Below are positions 31,301-41,388 of a stretch of DNA of 64,000 nt, piece by piece. The first letter of the stretch is position 1. Each line of letters opens with the position of its first letter. The position numbers and the translations under genes are program-made. The notes under the pieces were generated by a model that saw nothing but the letters and a program-made list of their open reading frames with translations, searched no databases and was not told where the DNA came from. Source of the DNA: Asterias amurensis (Eukaryota > Echinodermata > Asteroidea > Forcipulatida > Asteriidae); assembly GCF_032118995.1 (NCBI RefSeq), contig NC_092666.1, forward strand, positions 14,458,501 to 14,522,500. The letters are read 5' to 3'.

Positions 31301-34300
31301 AAAGAAAGAGTTAAAGATCAAGTCGACCAAGCAGGGGATAAAGTACATTATTATTTTAAAAATTTCAATCTAAGAGACATCAACAGCCTTATTTCCGTAA
31401 TAAAAATAGTTTTGCCAATCTTAAAGAGGGGCTCTAAGTGTCAAATTCAGTCCTTATAAAATGAAGACATCCTTTTTGGGAGTCTCTGGATGACCCACGA
31501 GAAAAAAATGGGTCAAACTTCACTAGGTTTAACAATACCCTTTAAAGCCATTATACACTTTCGGTAAACAGTATTGTCCAAGTCCCACACTTCGTGTATC
31601 ACCACTTATATATAAAATAACAAACCTGTGAAAATTTAGGCCCATTCGGTCATCGGAGTCGGGAGAAAATAACGGGAAAACCCACTCTTGTTTCCGCACG
31701 TTTCGCCGTGTCATGACATGTGTTTAAAATAAATCTGTAATTCTCGATGTCGAGAATTGATAATTGTTTTAATGTTTCTCAAAAAGTGAAACATTTCATG
31801 GAATAATATTGTAAGAGAAGTCTTTAACCATTACCTTCTGTAAACCCTGTAAATTATTTGTAAATCTGTGAACTTTTTTCTTCTTTTCTGTACCGAAAGT
31901 GTATAATGGCTTTAAGTGCAATTTTTGTCAATAAACAAAAAATCGCTGACGATCAAGTTTACGTCACAAATATGATCTTTGATGATGATATTCGGTTAAA
32001 ACAGCAAAACCACTTGACTGTCACGAAATAGTACTCTTTGTAGTACAAACCATTTTGCGTTGCATCTGAGATAACGAACATGAGCAATGGAGAACTTTTG
32101 AGACGCCGAGAGGGCAGCAGACTAACCAGGTAAATCCATTGTTCTTGGTAATGTGCGCATGCTCAAAAACTACATTAACAGTGGGATTTTGCCTGGAAAG
32201 TCTGCTGCCACCTAGCGTTCGAAAGTTTCCAATTGGGAAAGTACTGAGTATACATTGTTGCACACACATCAATGAATTCAAATAAGATTCTTTATTCCCG
32301 ATTATTTAACATCTTATAATAAAGCAAGTTGTACAAAATTGACATATCGTTACCTGTGCAGTATATTCCATTCATCTTATACCCGGGGTAGCAAGCACAG
32401 CTGTAAGTTCCCCCCAAGTTCATGCAAATCTGATCACACTCGTTATCCGCATTCCGTGCACATTCGTCATTGTCTTTAAACAAGAAAAAACAAGGTTCAA
32501 CTTATAACCATTTCAAAAAGGTGTTAATGGACCTTATAGATCCCAATGTACCTTATGCATTGACGTCATCAAGGTAAAACGATGACGTAACACTTGCTAC
32601 ATACATGTACGCACGCCGCGCAGGATTGGCCAATGATCAACCTTCTTTTGATCTCTAAGTGAGGGCGCTGCTAATTTGCATAAGGTCTATCAGTGTTTTG
32701 GGGTAATATTTACTCGAATTATGCCACATGATTGGCCAATGAACTACCTAAGCACTACCACCCCAACTTTACGAAGCAATTGTGGTTAAGTTTCTTGCTT
32801 AAGGACACAAGTGACACGACTGGGACTCGGACCCGCTGATCTAGCGCCATAGCTTGAATCCGGTGCTCTTAACGGCTAGGCCACGACACACCAAAAAAAA
32901 AAACGGCTAGGCCACGACACACCAAAAAAAATTGTTAAATTTCATAACACAAGAAAAAACCTACCACCACACTCGACTCCATCGGGATCCACTAGCGAGT
33001 AACCAGAGTAACAACTACAGCTGTAGCTACCAGGGGTATCAGTGCAAATCTGTTGACAGTTGTGGGTGCGAGTCATTGAGCATTCATCAATATCTGTAAT
33101 AAAGCGACAATGTTCAATGAACATTACAAAATTGGTTGTTGCTAACAAAACAGCTGATGGCAGTGTAAAGCACTTTATGTAATCCACCATATACATAAAC
33201 TGACAAACTTGTAGAAGTTCGAGATCGATCGGCCATCTGGGTCTCGAGAAAATAGTGAAACACCGATCACAAATTTTGCATGTCATCGATAAAAAAATCA
33301 TTAATAATACGCTTACTGGGCAATAAACTCCAAACGCAAAATTTTACTCTTTATTTCTCATAAAATATGACATTTCAGAGAGAATAGTTCAAGGGATGTT
33401 TTGTACTATCACCATCATTAAACCGTGTTATAGTTTTATGTGAATTTGTAATCTTCCGGGTTTGTTTCTTATTAATTCGGTAATGTTCCTTTAATCATAC
33501 ATTCATTTCAAGGAACAATTATTATTGGGCCTAAAAATTATGTTTTGATTATTATATATTTTTGGTTATGAAACCAAGGATGCCTTAAAAGTGAACTTAC
33601 ATCGCAAGCCTGAGGAAACCTAAGGGTTACGTCTTTATTCTCCTTCTACAATTTTTGATGGTTTCTTTAAACATACACTATCAATCCTTAAGTACCTGTG
33701 TATTAATGTCCTATCCGAATGACACATCAATATGGTAAGTTATCTTAGTGCATTAAAGGTTTTCCTGAGCTGTAAAATTCGAAACAATAGCGAGCTTTCG
33801 TGTTTTCGTTTTTTTCGTTTACGGATTGTTCTGCGACAGTAATAATGACATTTTGGTGTCATCTGCGCATGCGTCGGCTTTGATGACTTAAGGAAGGTCG
33901 TCCCTCAATTTCTACGACAGTACTTGGGGTGAATCTGCTTTGTGCTCAAAACGAAAATATTTGGCTGAAAATCTCTAATACCGTCGCGGAACCTTCCGTC
34001 GTCGAAAACGAAAACTCTCTACTGACGCACACGGGGTGATTTGTTTTAGCGTTTTCTTATAAAGAGAGATTTTTGGCACTTACTATTGCAGGCATGGCGA
34101 TCAGTGTCCAGAGTGTATCCCGATTGGCATTCGCATCGGTAACTACCGATGGAATTGATGCACATGTGGTCACACTTGAGAATAGAGTTTGCCTGCAACA
34201 TACACTCATCGATGTCTTTAAGAAAGAGAATGCATCCAGAAAGAGAACACCGGGAGAAATGACGATCACACGAAGAAAAGAAGAAGAAATCAAAAATTAT

Positions 34301-35775
34301 AATATTAATGAAGTACGTCCATCGTGAATATCCTGCACTAATAATAAACGGCATTTAAAGACGCTCTACTATAGTAAACTAAATCACAGCGCTTACATTA
34401 ACCATTAAGAACACTCATTTTCTTAAGGTCACCTGGAAGTGGTATTTTTTCACAATAAAGCTTTTGCCACTAATATATGTGTTTTGATGAGTGGAATGTG
34501 AATAAACAGTTAACTAAGGTTTTACAAAATCAGTTCTTATGTTATTTACAAATTTAAGTGTAGACCCCGACCCGAGAGGGCGCTGCTGTTCGTGACGTCA
34601 ATCGAGGCAGACTTTGCCTGTAATGCGTAGGTAAACACAATTGCAAAGTACATGTATGGACCAAGTCGTGAGTTTGTACGTTTCAAAAAAAAAAAAAAAA
34701 TGTTTTTTTTTTGTTTTTTTCCGGCAATGCCGACCAGTGTATTGCTGCTGAATGCAGAAAACACTTTTTGAAATGTACCAACTCACGACTTGGACGTACA
34801 TGTACTTTGCACGTGTGTCTACTATACGCATTGCAGGCAATGTCTGCCTCGATTGACGTCACAAAAGGGGTAGGCGGAGTCAGCCCCCAAACAACTTTAT
34901 ATGTTTTTTAAACATATAAATCGTGACTAACAATTATTTAAAAAATTGTTTTATTGTTCGTAAGCATATACTCTTATGTTTGAAAGAAAAAATTATATTT
35001 CCAGGTGACTTTATATTGTTCGGATGATTTGCCATTGTATTTAAAGTGGTAGCCTAATCAACTCCCTTGCTGCAGTGATAAATTGTGTCGTCACTCTTGC
35101 TTTCATTTGTTTTTATTCGACATGCATATCTGGTATGAAACCAAGGATGTCTCGCAAGACTTAGGAAAAATTTAAGTGTTAACGAGGGGATATTGCTTCC
35201 ATTTCCATTTCAAAATTTAAGCGTTAGTTTTAAAGGATGTGGGTACTTTTTGTAACACAAAACACAATGTCCACAGGATTACATTAAACTTACACCGTTT
35301 GAAGATAATAATATTAGAAAGCATCCCTGAAAATATTACTTGCTGAGGTGCTGTAGTTTTTGAGAAATTAGTAAAACATTGTCATGAAAATACGTTTTTA
35401 CATGCTAAAATAGTTTACGTCTCATGACCACTGAGACGAAAAATTATTTTCAGCAAGTAGTATTTTCAGGGAAGCTTTCTACTATCATTATCTTCAAACT
35501 GTGTAAGTGTAATCTAAATCTGTGGACATTGTGGCTTTTGTCCTACAAAAAGTACATAGACCTTTAAGCGAAATGTTGATTTTTTTTAATTTTTTTTTTA
35601 ACTTAAACTAACAAATCAAGAAAATGTCAAACTTTAATATAAAAATATTACCTTTGCTGCATCGTGGACCGGTGTATCCTGGCCTACAACTACATATGTT
35701 TGGGCGAACACAACTTCCCTGGATACACGAGGGACTACAGATTGCTAAAGAGATAGGACAACATGAGAGGATCAG

Positions 35776-35823
<48 letters not shown>

Positions 35824-38800
35824 CATTTATTTCCATATTACATCAATTAAACAATTGATTTTATAGAAACTAAAACTGTATCGAGGCATGACCGATTAAA
35901 AGCAAATGCTTGTAGGTTGGGATGACGTCAAAATTGCGGGAATTTATTTAAACAATTACTTGAACACTTGACTTTATATAGACTTGGTTTGAAGTCTGCG
36001 ATTGTGGCTTATAGCCGATTTATTGCCTGAAAGAGCGCCCTCTTCTGCCAACTTACCCATTGAGCAGCTTCCGTAACGATCTCGGCGCCACCCTGTGCAA
36101 CATTCCACTCTGGTAGCATACTGGGTCACCTGGTAATATTGTCTGTAAGAGGCTTTCCTATAATAAGTAGGAGGAAACGTAGCAGGAGATTAATATCAAT
36201 CAATTAATCAATGATTAAACTTTAATATAAGGCACCAGTTCAACAGTTTTTGCTCATAGCGCCGTACAGTAGGCTTTCGAGAGAAAAAGGTGAGATTTAG
36301 GAAAGGTTTTGAAATTTGCTAATGAAGTAGATTGCCTGATGTTCTGAGGAAGATGATTCCACATCCTTGGTGCTGCGGTAGAAAAGGCACGATCCCCCCC
36401 AACTGGGTTTAGTTCTTTGAGTGCAAAACAATGAGAAACAGAAAAATTTATATCCCAATGACGTCTAACTCTCAAACAGCGCGCTCTCTGAGACTAATCG
36501 AGGAAAATCATTTGACGATATCTATTGTATAGTTTAGTCCAAACCATAGAACTATTTCTATGGTCCAAACAAAGACAGGTATTGGTTTTACAGATTCATT
36601 GATTTCATTTGATGCAATGATTTCATTGGATAAACATGCAGTGACGTAAACTTTCGATGTGTTTTGATTGGACCGATGTGATGTTTGGCAGCTACGCTTT
36701 AGATCACCTGCTTGCAGCAGCAGTGCATTTGTTTTATATACGTAGAATTTTACTGCGGTGGCCTGCTTGAGGAAAATACTGGGGGTCACCAGAAGGGACC
36801 GACTTCGCAACACAAGAGTACGTGAACTGCTTCACTACTATAACGATTTTCCAACTTCAAACAGAAAATAAACTCAAGTATTTTGGGCATGTTAACTGAA
36901 TGGGCAGTGGCCGATACCCCAAAATTCTCTTAGAAGGCCACATTGCAGGAAACAGACCCAGAGGAAGACCAGGGAAACGATGGCTGGAAGATATCAAGCA
37001 CTTCTGTGAAGAGGCTGACATACCATCTGTGGCATCAGCAGTACACCTAGCAAGGAACAGAGACCTATGGAGACTCTTAGTTGGGAAGCCATCTCCGGGA
37101 TCTACCTCGGGAGGACGGCTATGATGATGATGATGATGAATTTTACTGCGTATAGCCCGGTTCATACTTCCCGCGAATGCGAATGCGATACGAATGATGA
37201 CGAAAAATTCGCAGCATGGCAACTTTGTGCAACTCACTCGAATATCGCTGCGACAGGAGGGGTTGTGATGTCAAATTCGCTTCGCATTCGCATTCGCATT
37301 CGCATGAAGTATAAACCGGGCTTATCTCCAAATGAAATTAATGTAGGTGAAAGGTGAATATGGACGGGGAATGATGTGGGCTATCGTAGAGGCTATGACG
37401 CAGAGCCTGGGAGTGTGACGTCATATGTTCATGCTATTTGTAGGCCCAGTATATATTTTACTGCTAATTTCAATACAAATACAATTTTTCCTTTGAGATA
37501 CATTTCGTTCATGTCAACATTTATTTCATGTCAACATCAATCAATACAAAGTGTTTCCAACTCATATTGCCAGTGTATTTTCTTTGACATTTGACCTATA
37601 ACCCGGAAGTAATAACCAGAAGACTACTCACCGTGACCCATAACATCGGTTCCAACCCCAACATCCACATTTGTAGCTGTATCGCTCCGTGTAGTAGACC
37701 GTTCTAGATCTAGTACTGACGTAGGAGTACCTCTTACTGCATTCATTTATTCTGTTTTAATAAGAATAAATTGAGATAGAGTAGTAAAAATAATTCGTCA
37801 GACAAATTGTGTGAAGATGGGTAGTTCTACGCTCCAAGGCACACTATTGGTAATTACTCAAAATAATTATTAGCATAAAACCTTACTTGGTAACGAGTAG
37901 TGGGGAGAGGTTGATAGTATATATAAATTGTGAGAAACGGCTCTCTCTGAAGTGACGTAGTTTTCGAGAAAGAAGTAATTTTCCACGAACTTGATTTCGA
38001 GATCTCAGAATCAGATTTTGAGGTCTCGAAATCAACCATCTAAACGCACACAACTTTGTGTGACAATGGTGTTTTTTTCTTTCATTATTATCTCGCAACT
38101 TCGACGACCGATTGAGCTCGAATTTTCACAGGTTTGTTATTTTATGTATGTGTTGAGATACACCAAGTGAGAAGACTGGTCTTTGACAATTAACAATAGC
38201 GTCAAGTGTCTTTAACCGTAGCACGGCGTAGCACGAGTAAAAAGCCGGAATGGATATTTGTCTTATAATACCCCATACATAGGCCTAGACGTCTCGGTAC
38301 CACGCAGTGCGGAATAGCACCCGGGTTGCTTTTTGTTTCCCGATGTGGAGCCGAGAGGAAATCGAACATTCAGGGGGTCACCGAGGGTGTCATTGTTGTT
38401 TTAACAGTATAGCACCGCGTAGCACCAGTAAAAAGCCGAAGTCAATATTATTAATTTGTCTTATAACACCCCATACATGGACGTCTCGGTACCACGCAGC
38501 GCGGAATAGTACCCGGGTTGCTAATGGTATAGTACATTGGTTGCTAATGGGTAATAATTGACAGTTACCGTTAGTGTCCACTGTCTTTAAGCAACTAGCG
38601 CAGAAATTCTGCGGTAAGTAGCCTGCAATTGGGCCCCGGTGTGGCACGTGTTCGCCCGTGCATTTATGAAACAAAATGGCTTCTAATCGCAAGTTGACGC
38701 AACTCTCTCAATACACACTGCTCTGGGACCAATTTCATAAACCTGTTTACCCTTTAAGCAGTTGCTTGTTGTATGCAGCAGAAAACGTATTTCACCATCA

Positions 38801-39132
38801 TTTCTGAAGTTAGCGGAACTTTTCTAGCGCATATGGACGTTCACCGTGGGTTTGCATGGTTTCGTCACAGGTGTGCTTAACGCGGGTAGCCAGCATTTAC
38901 CTTTGCTTACGGTAAACAGCTTTTTGAAACAAATTCTGCTAAGGGATGCTTTGTCGTCACAAAACAGCAGCTTACATTTTTTATGAAATTGTGCACAGGT
39001 GTCAACGGCCATAACCGCGCCAAATTCGCTTGACTCGTGGACTACGGGCCTTACTTACCCCGACTCTGCCACTGGTACCGCGATGCAGAGTACCAGCCCA
39101 ATGCAGACGGCTACCTGTAGTAGAGAGTTCAT
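21893..39132 (-). CDS. Gene A: EMI-EGF transmembrane receptor with phosphotyrosine-type tail
   Basis: Twenty coding exons, in transcript order: 39059-39132, 37632-37736, 36057-36157, 35652-35744, 34084-34215, 32965-33093, 32354-32473, 31157-31279, 30516-30644, 29543-29668, 28947-29075, 28289-28402, 27405-27530, 26306-26407, 25367-25495, 24971-25111, 24540-24577 (tentative), 23934-24003, 23435-23491, 21893-22344. They sum to 2490 bases, an exact multiple of three, predicting 829 residues. Layout: signal peptide (1-22), EMI-like (25-93), thirteen EGF-like modules (94-624), a juxtamembrane segment, one transmembrane helix (about 643-662) and a tail of about 167 residues with seven tyrosines. It is a single-pass type I membrane protein by prediction. 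EMI plus a compact EGF plus cbEGFs resembles EGFL7/MEGF-type proteins; the tail suggests signalling. No orthologue name can be given. It is the tandem paralog of gene B without the SRCR exons. Confidence 0.9.
23002..23383. mobile_element. TTAA MITE family 1
   Basis: Starts TTAAAGACACTGGACACTAT and ends AATAGTTCCACTGCCGTTAA. It lies just 3' of gene A exon 23435-23491, in the intron before the tail exon. Confidence 0.85.
23435..23491 (-). CDS. Gene A exon 19: basic juxtamembrane tail
   Basis: A 57-base phase 1-1 exon encodes GRKKSERVRNGTDRIVE directly after the membrane helix. The acceptor is CATTTTCAG and the donor AGTGAGT. Its split codon A|TG joins the last exon in frame. The basic cluster fits the positive-inside rule. 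Confidence 0.82.
23934..24003 (-). CDS. Gene A transmembrane exon
   Basis: The exon encodes GWLFPLGMICACALIAAV, an uninterrupted hydrophobic run, and is followed in the next exon by VVGRKKSER, a basic stop-transfer sequence. The acceptor is taken after TTGTAG (phase 0); an alternative after TTACAG twelve bases later would need phase 2. The donor is GGTAAG. This places the EGF region outside the cell and the C-terminus in the cytoplasm. Confidence 0.8.
24208..24475 (+). mobile_element. tRNA-derived SINE family 2
   Basis: TGTCGTGGCTGAGTGGCTTT (A-box region of a Leu/Ser-type tRNA) and GTGGGTTCGAATCCCTTG (B box), then a body with CAAGATGCTTTAATTTAATT. Related minus copies are at about 32745-32930 and 41145-41375, with fragments at 12375-12480 and 4640-4760. 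Confidence 0.7.
24540..24577 (-). CDS. Gene A candidate juxtamembrane exon (tentative)
   Basis: Exon 16 ends in phase 1, but the transmembrane exon is open only if entered in phase 0 or 2, so a bridging exon is needed. This 38-base segment lies between GAAGCAG and a strong GTAAGT donor. It stays open from phase 1 to phase 0, encoding about thirteen residues (VLYQTQGDTAID core), and makes the whole CDS a multiple of three. Its acceptor is weak and RNA support is lacking. Confidence 0.4.
24660..24890 (-). mobile_element. Reverse transcriptase fragment (VPQGTVLGP motif)
   Basis: The minus frame contains VTSGVPQGTVLGPFCCLL, the S-G-V-P-Q-G-[ST]-V-L-G-P block of non-LTR reverse transcriptases, then degenerates. 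It lies between gene A exon 16 and the candidate juxtamembrane exon. Confidence 0.75.
24971..29668 (-). CDS. Gene A exons 10-16: membrane-proximal EGF modules
   Basis: Seven phase 1-1 exons: 29543-29668, 28947-29075, 28289-28402, 27405-27530, 26306-26407, 25367-25495, 24971-25111. Characteristic stretches are CSELQICSQIGQTHTCACV, HVCRNSTGVRNCSCVEGY, CKNTPGGYECPCKAGY, CYNNRNNTIVCECLEGD, CTDLEVCVGGACTCYPEY, CNNTIGGYECPCMNGF and CMNGAGNYTCACVEGY. Several carry N-x-S/T sequons. Cysteine numbers vary, so some are reduced EGFs. Exons 10 and 11 have partners in gene B; the rest would fall left of the window. Confidence 0.87.
26028..26145. mobile_element. Foldback element, CTAGGTGGCAGCAG ends
   Basis: ACGCTAGGTGCCAGCAGACT and AGTCTGCTGCCACCTAGCGT are inverted; one arm has lost a G. 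It lies in a gene A intron. Confidence 0.65.
26485..27163. mobile_element. TTAA MITE family 1: fragment plus full copy
   Basis: A 5' fragment at about 26487-26530 is interrupted by a foldback element (26528-26717, AGAGCTGCTTA type). A second start follows at about 26715, and a full copy lies at 26789-27163. GACACGGGACACTATTGGTA occurs twice. Confidence 0.75.
27598..27976. mobile_element. TTAA MITE family 2
   Basis: Starts TTAAAGCCACTATACACTTT and ends AAAGTGTCTAATGACTTTAA, with the core CTCGATATCGAGAATTACGG. It lies in a gene A intron. Confidence 0.82.
28540..28930. mobile_element. MITE family 4
   Basis: Ends TTTGGGTACTTTTTGTACGA and GGTACCAAAACCCTTTAA face each other. It lies in the intron between gene A exons 11 and 12. 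Further copies are at about 13165-13475 and a fragment at about 11195-11300. Confidence 0.7.
29926..30318. mobile_element. TTAA MITE family 1
   Basis: Starts TTAAATACACTGGACACTAT and ends TATCCACTGCCTTTAA. It fills nearly half of the 847-base intron of gene A that corresponds to the SRCR cassette region of gene B. Confidence 0.85.
30516..30644 (-). CDS. Gene A exon 9: degenerate four-cysteine EGF module
   Basis: The exon starts DIDECAPPNMNCDTIQIC and has one more cysteine (GSKCYY), then no C5 or C6. It pairs with gene B exon 6007-6147, also four-cysteine, so the loss predates the duplication. The donor used (T|GTACGT at 30515) is weaker than its neighbours but keeps phase 1. In gene B the SRCR cassette follows this exon directly. 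Confidence 0.75.
31157..34215 (-). CDS. Gene A exons 5-8: four cbEGF modules
   Basis: Exons 34084-34215, 32965-33093, 32354-32473 and 31157-31279. Each opens with a [DN]-x-D-E-C calcium-binding start and keeps the aromatic residue between cysteines 5 and 6 (GSYRCECQSGY, GSYSCSCYSGY, GTYSCACYPGY, GNFTCSCNEGY). All are phase 1-1 and pair with gene B exons 5-8. Tandem cbEGFs usually form rigid calcium-stiffened rods; that is family knowledge. Confidence 0.92.
31542..31915. mobile_element. TTAA MITE family 2, opposite orientation
   Basis: Starts TTAAAGCCATTATACACTTT and ends AAGTGTATAATGGCTTTAA, with CTCGATGTCGAGAATT in the core. It lies in the intron between gene A exons 7 and 8. Confidence 0.82.
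32101..32225. mobile_element. Foldback element, CTAGGTGGCAGCAG ends
   Basis: The left arm GAGAGGGCAGCAGACT is diverged; the right arm is GTCTGCTGCCACCTAGCGTT. It lies in the intron between gene A exons 7 and 8. Confidence 0.6.
32745..32930 (-). mobile_element. tRNA-derived SINE family 2 with duplicated head
   Basis: The tRNA-like head (minus strand TGTGTCGTGGCCTAGCCGTT) occurs twice in tandem, 32869-32929, separated by an A-rich spacer. The B box region is mutated (CGGGTCCGAGTCCC). Confidence 0.65.
34423..35014. mobile_element. Kolobok-like MITE, full copy
   Basis: Near-identical to the copy at 16120-16711, with the same ends, the same GAGGCAGACTTTGCCT inner repeats, a poly(A)/poly(T) tract and the CCGGCAATGCCGACCAG remnant. 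It lies in gene A intron 4, between exons 34084-34215 and 35652-35744. Confidence 0.75.
35229..35567. mobile_element. TTAA MITE family 4
   Basis: Starts TTAAAGGATGTGGGTACTTT and ends AAAGTACATAGACCTTTAA; the arms carry CACAATGTCCACAG and its inverse. Confidence 0.8.
35652..35744 (-). CDS. Gene A exon 4: compact EGF module
   Basis: A 93-base phase 1-1 exon, the same length as in gene B, encodes CSPSCIQGSCVRPNICSCRP with six cysteines in the C-x3-C-x3-5-C-x5-C-x-C pattern of the EGF that follows EMI in EGFL7-like proteins. The intron side of its acceptor lies about 30 bases from a (CAAT)n array at 35775-35822. Confidence 0.9.
35775..35822 (+). repeat. CAAT tetranucleotide array, probably a retrotransposon tail
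   Basis: About twelve units of CAAT. On the minus strand it follows GGAAATAAATGTTGATTGAT, the typical 3' end of CR1/L2-like elements, so it is read as the tail of a 3'-end fragment on the minus strand. Confidence 0.7.
36057..37736 (-). CDS. Gene A exons 2-3: EMI-like domain
   Basis: Exon 37632-37736 gives YYTERYSYKCGCWGWNRC and exon 36057-36157 gives RVECCTGWRRDRYGSC, matching gene B position by position. The 1.5 kb intron between them holds the 3' end of a CR1/L2-like retrotransposon (minus strand, about 36250-36475) and the 3' end of another non-LTR element on the plus strand (about 36780-37140). Confidence 0.82.
36250..36475 (-). mobile_element. CR1/L2-like reverse transcriptase C-terminal fragment
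   Basis: The minus frame reads GGDRAFSTAAPRMWNHLP followed by IRQSTSLANFKTFPKSHLFL, the conserved C-terminal signature of CR1/L2/Jockey-type polymerases. A TCAATCAATTAATCAATGAT tail follows at 36190-36210. It lies in gene A intron 2. Confidence 0.8.
36780..37140 (+). mobile_element. RTE-like retrotransposon 3' end
   Basis: The plus frame includes GNRPRGRPGKRWLEDIKHF and ARNRDLWRLLVGKPSPGS, a common C-terminal stretch of RTE-type and related reverse transcriptases. It ends in an ATGATGATG tail at about 37121-37138. Confidence 0.75.
37148..37322. mobile_element. Foldback element, CGAATGCGAATGCG arms
   Basis: AGCCCGGTTCATACTTCCCG faces ATGAAGTATAAACCGGGCT, each followed inward by repeats of GCGAAT. 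A fragment occurs at about 9515-9575. Confidence 0.75.
37838..38215. mobile_element. TTAA MITE family 1
   Basis: Contains GGCACACTATTGGTAATTAC at left and GTCAAGTGTCTTTAAC at right, with family blocks between. Confidence 0.8.
38219..38535. repeat. Imperfect tandem duplication
   Basis: GTAAAAAGCCGGAATGG to GGAATAGCACCCGGGTTGCT (38238-38331) recurs at 38428-38521 (ACGTCTCGGTACCACGCAG in both), about 190 bases apart. Confidence 0.7.
39059..39132 (-). CDS. Gene A exon 1: start codon and signal peptide
   Basis: The ATG at 39132-39130 opens MNSLLQVAVCIGLVLCIAV, a clear signal peptide. The exon ends in phase 2 at GGGTAAGTAA. The same frame stays open upstream to a Met at 39294, but a pyrimidine-rich acceptor (TTCTTCCCGGCAG) about 30 bases before the chosen ATG and the match to gene B favour this start. 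Confidence 0.88.
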
Positions 39133-39481
39133 TTCCACGGGGCAAGATGAGTGTCCCTTTCTGCCGGGAAGAATGCCAAATTTCAGCAATTTTAGAGAAA
39201 TGGCGGACACAATACTCTCTTGATGCAAAAGAATGAAAGTTCTACTCCTCTGTCCGAGTGGCGGCGGTTTCGCTCCTTTTAGAGTGAAAGTCAATCTGTA
39301 TCACTATATTTTTTGGGTGAAATTGGAACGAACTTCACTCTACATCGAGTTAAAGTATCCCATCGAGTTAAAGTCTGCCATGACTTTGCATAGAGTGGTA
39401 TATTGGACATAATGAGTGGTTTTCAGTCTTTTACATTAAAAGAGGCGGACAAAATGAGTGTTTTTTTACCAATCTTTTACA

Positions 39482-39867
39482 TTAAAGGCAGTGGACACTA
39501 TTGGAAATTACTCAAAATAATTATTGGCATAAAACCTTACTTGGTGACAAGTAATGGGGAGAGGTTGATGGTATAAAACATTGCGAGAAACGGCTCCCTC
39601 TGAAGTGCCATAGTTTTAGAGAAAGACGTAATATTCCACGAATTTGATTTCGAGACCTCAGATTTAGAACTTGAAGTCTCGAAATCAACAATCTAAACGC
39701 ACACAACTTCGTGTGACAAGGGTGTTTTTTCTTTCATTATTTTCTCGCAAGTTCGATGACCGATTAAGCTCAAATTTTTACAGGTTTGTTTTTTTATGCT
39801 TATGCTGAGAAGCACCAATTGTGGAAGCTAGTCTTTGACAATTACCAATTGTGTCCACTGCCTTTAA
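39482..39867. mobile_element. TTAA MITE family 1
   Basis: Starts TTAAAGGCAGTGGACACTAT and ends TGTCCACTGCCTTTAA. It lies in the first intron of gene A. Confidence 0.85.
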
Positions 39868-40027
39868 AAGAGTATCTGCCACTATTTAGCTTTTAAGTTG
39901 CTGTATGTGTAACACCCTAACCAAACACAGACTAGGCCTATATGCAAGGGCACAAATCTCCATGGTAAAGGGCACCTTATAAACATTGTTAACTTCTACT
40001 GGCGCATTTTAAGGGCACCAAAACCAT

Positions 40028-40285
40028 GACCAGGGTCCAATTTCATAGAGAGCTGCTTAAGCACAAAATTTTGCTTAAGCAAAAAAAAAAATACTTGCTT
40101 AGTAAAATCATATAACCGGCCAAGACTCGACTCAAATGTTATGCTAAGTAAACAACAGCTAAATACCAGTCACAAGCGATGTATATGGCATGAAACTTGG
40201 GCTAGTAACATGTGTAAAAAAAGCGAGCTATTTTCGTGCTTAAGCAATTTTTTTGCTTAAGCAGCTCTATGAAATTGGCCCCAGG
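40028..40285. mobile_element. Foldback element, AGAGCTGCTTAAGC ends
   Basis: CCAATTTCATAGAGAGCTGC and GCAGCTCTATGAAATTGGCC face each other, with TTGCTTAAGC inside both. Related copies lie at 26528-26717, about 60940-61170 and about 20155-20360. Confidence 0.7.
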
Positions 40286-40800
40286 GGGGCATGGAAGCAA
40301 TCGCTTCCAATGCCACCGTGAAGTATCAGGCCTGCAAACAGAGAACTCTTATAGTGTCCACCAAAAAGACTAACTGTATAGAGGGTCATCTTTTAGTTAA
40401 TGTTTACGTAAAATAAAAAAAATAAAAAATAAATAAAAAAAAGGATGACATATATAAGTTCATAATAGCCAAGTTGTTTTTTCCGAAAAACATTTCCCTC
40501 TGAAACAAAGTCGTAGGACTATTCGAATAAAAAAAAATGCAAAAACGCAACAACCAAAGTTAAGGGACTTGTTTTTCTACAGCTTTGTTACGTTTCGTGA
40601 AATGATTATGGTTCACACTTTTGTCAGCTCTACCGATCTTGTATAGTACCTTTTCATTCATAAAACTTACCATAAAATCGTACTTTGTAAAAGGCACAAT
40701 AGAGATTTTGATGTTATAAAACATTTAATATTGTTAGAAACGACCAATTTACCACCCAAGGACGTCTCAAACCGCTTCCCCTGGTCACCTGGCAAATTAA

Positions 40801-41109
40801 TTCATTCCTTAGCCTTGCTCAAGGCAGTCGCATTATTCGCTCCGAAAAGACGCCGCTGTAAACCCACCCGTATACCCTGTGCGTGGTGCGTGCGATCACA
40901 CCGCATGACCCACCCGTATACACACTGTCACATCGTACGAATACTGTGCACACAAGTCATCCGGACGGCCTCCGCATGCGGATAGTGTACGGGGACATCG
41001 TGTCGTGCGATGTTACGCACAGTGAATACGGGTGGGTTTTTATACAGCGGCGGTCTTTTTTTCGGAGTGAATAATTCGACTGCCTTGAGCAAGGCTATTC
41101 ATTCCTTAA
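40801..41109. mobile_element. Foldback element with long arms
   Basis: TTCATTCCTTAGCCTTGCTC and GAGCAAGGCTATTCATTCC border arms that also pair at GCGGCGTCTTTTCGGAG-like blocks and AAACCCACCCGTAT. The centre reads GTGCGTGCGATCACACCGCA. Confidence 0.7.
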
Positions 41110-41144
41110 TAAACCATCTCAGCTCCCTGGGGGAGTATACAGCC

Positions 41145-41375
41145 TGCGCAACAAATATTTGCTTCCAAGCTAAAACCAATCACAAGAACTGTCTCTGCCC
41201 TCCCAGGTACCCATTTACCCATGGGTGGAGAGAAGCAATTATAGTTGAGTGTTTTTCTCACGGACACACCATTTATGTCACGACCGGGAGTCGAACCCAC
41301 ACTCTGCTGAACAGAAACACCAGAGCGAGCATGAGTGTGGTGCTCTTACCCACCTGGCCGCGACATCTCATAAAT
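41145..41375 (-). mobile_element. tRNA-derived SINE family 2
   Basis: The minus strand reads GATGTCGCGGCCAGGTGGGT near the A box and TGGGTTCGACTCCCGG at the B box. It ends immediately upstream (plus-strand sense) of the gene A leader exon donor. Confidence 0.7.
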
Positions 41376-41388
41376 AATGCTAACTTAC

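Noticed and set aside
32101..32281. 86-residue minus-strand ORF
   Set aside because: It lies in a foldback element within a gene A intron and has no domain.
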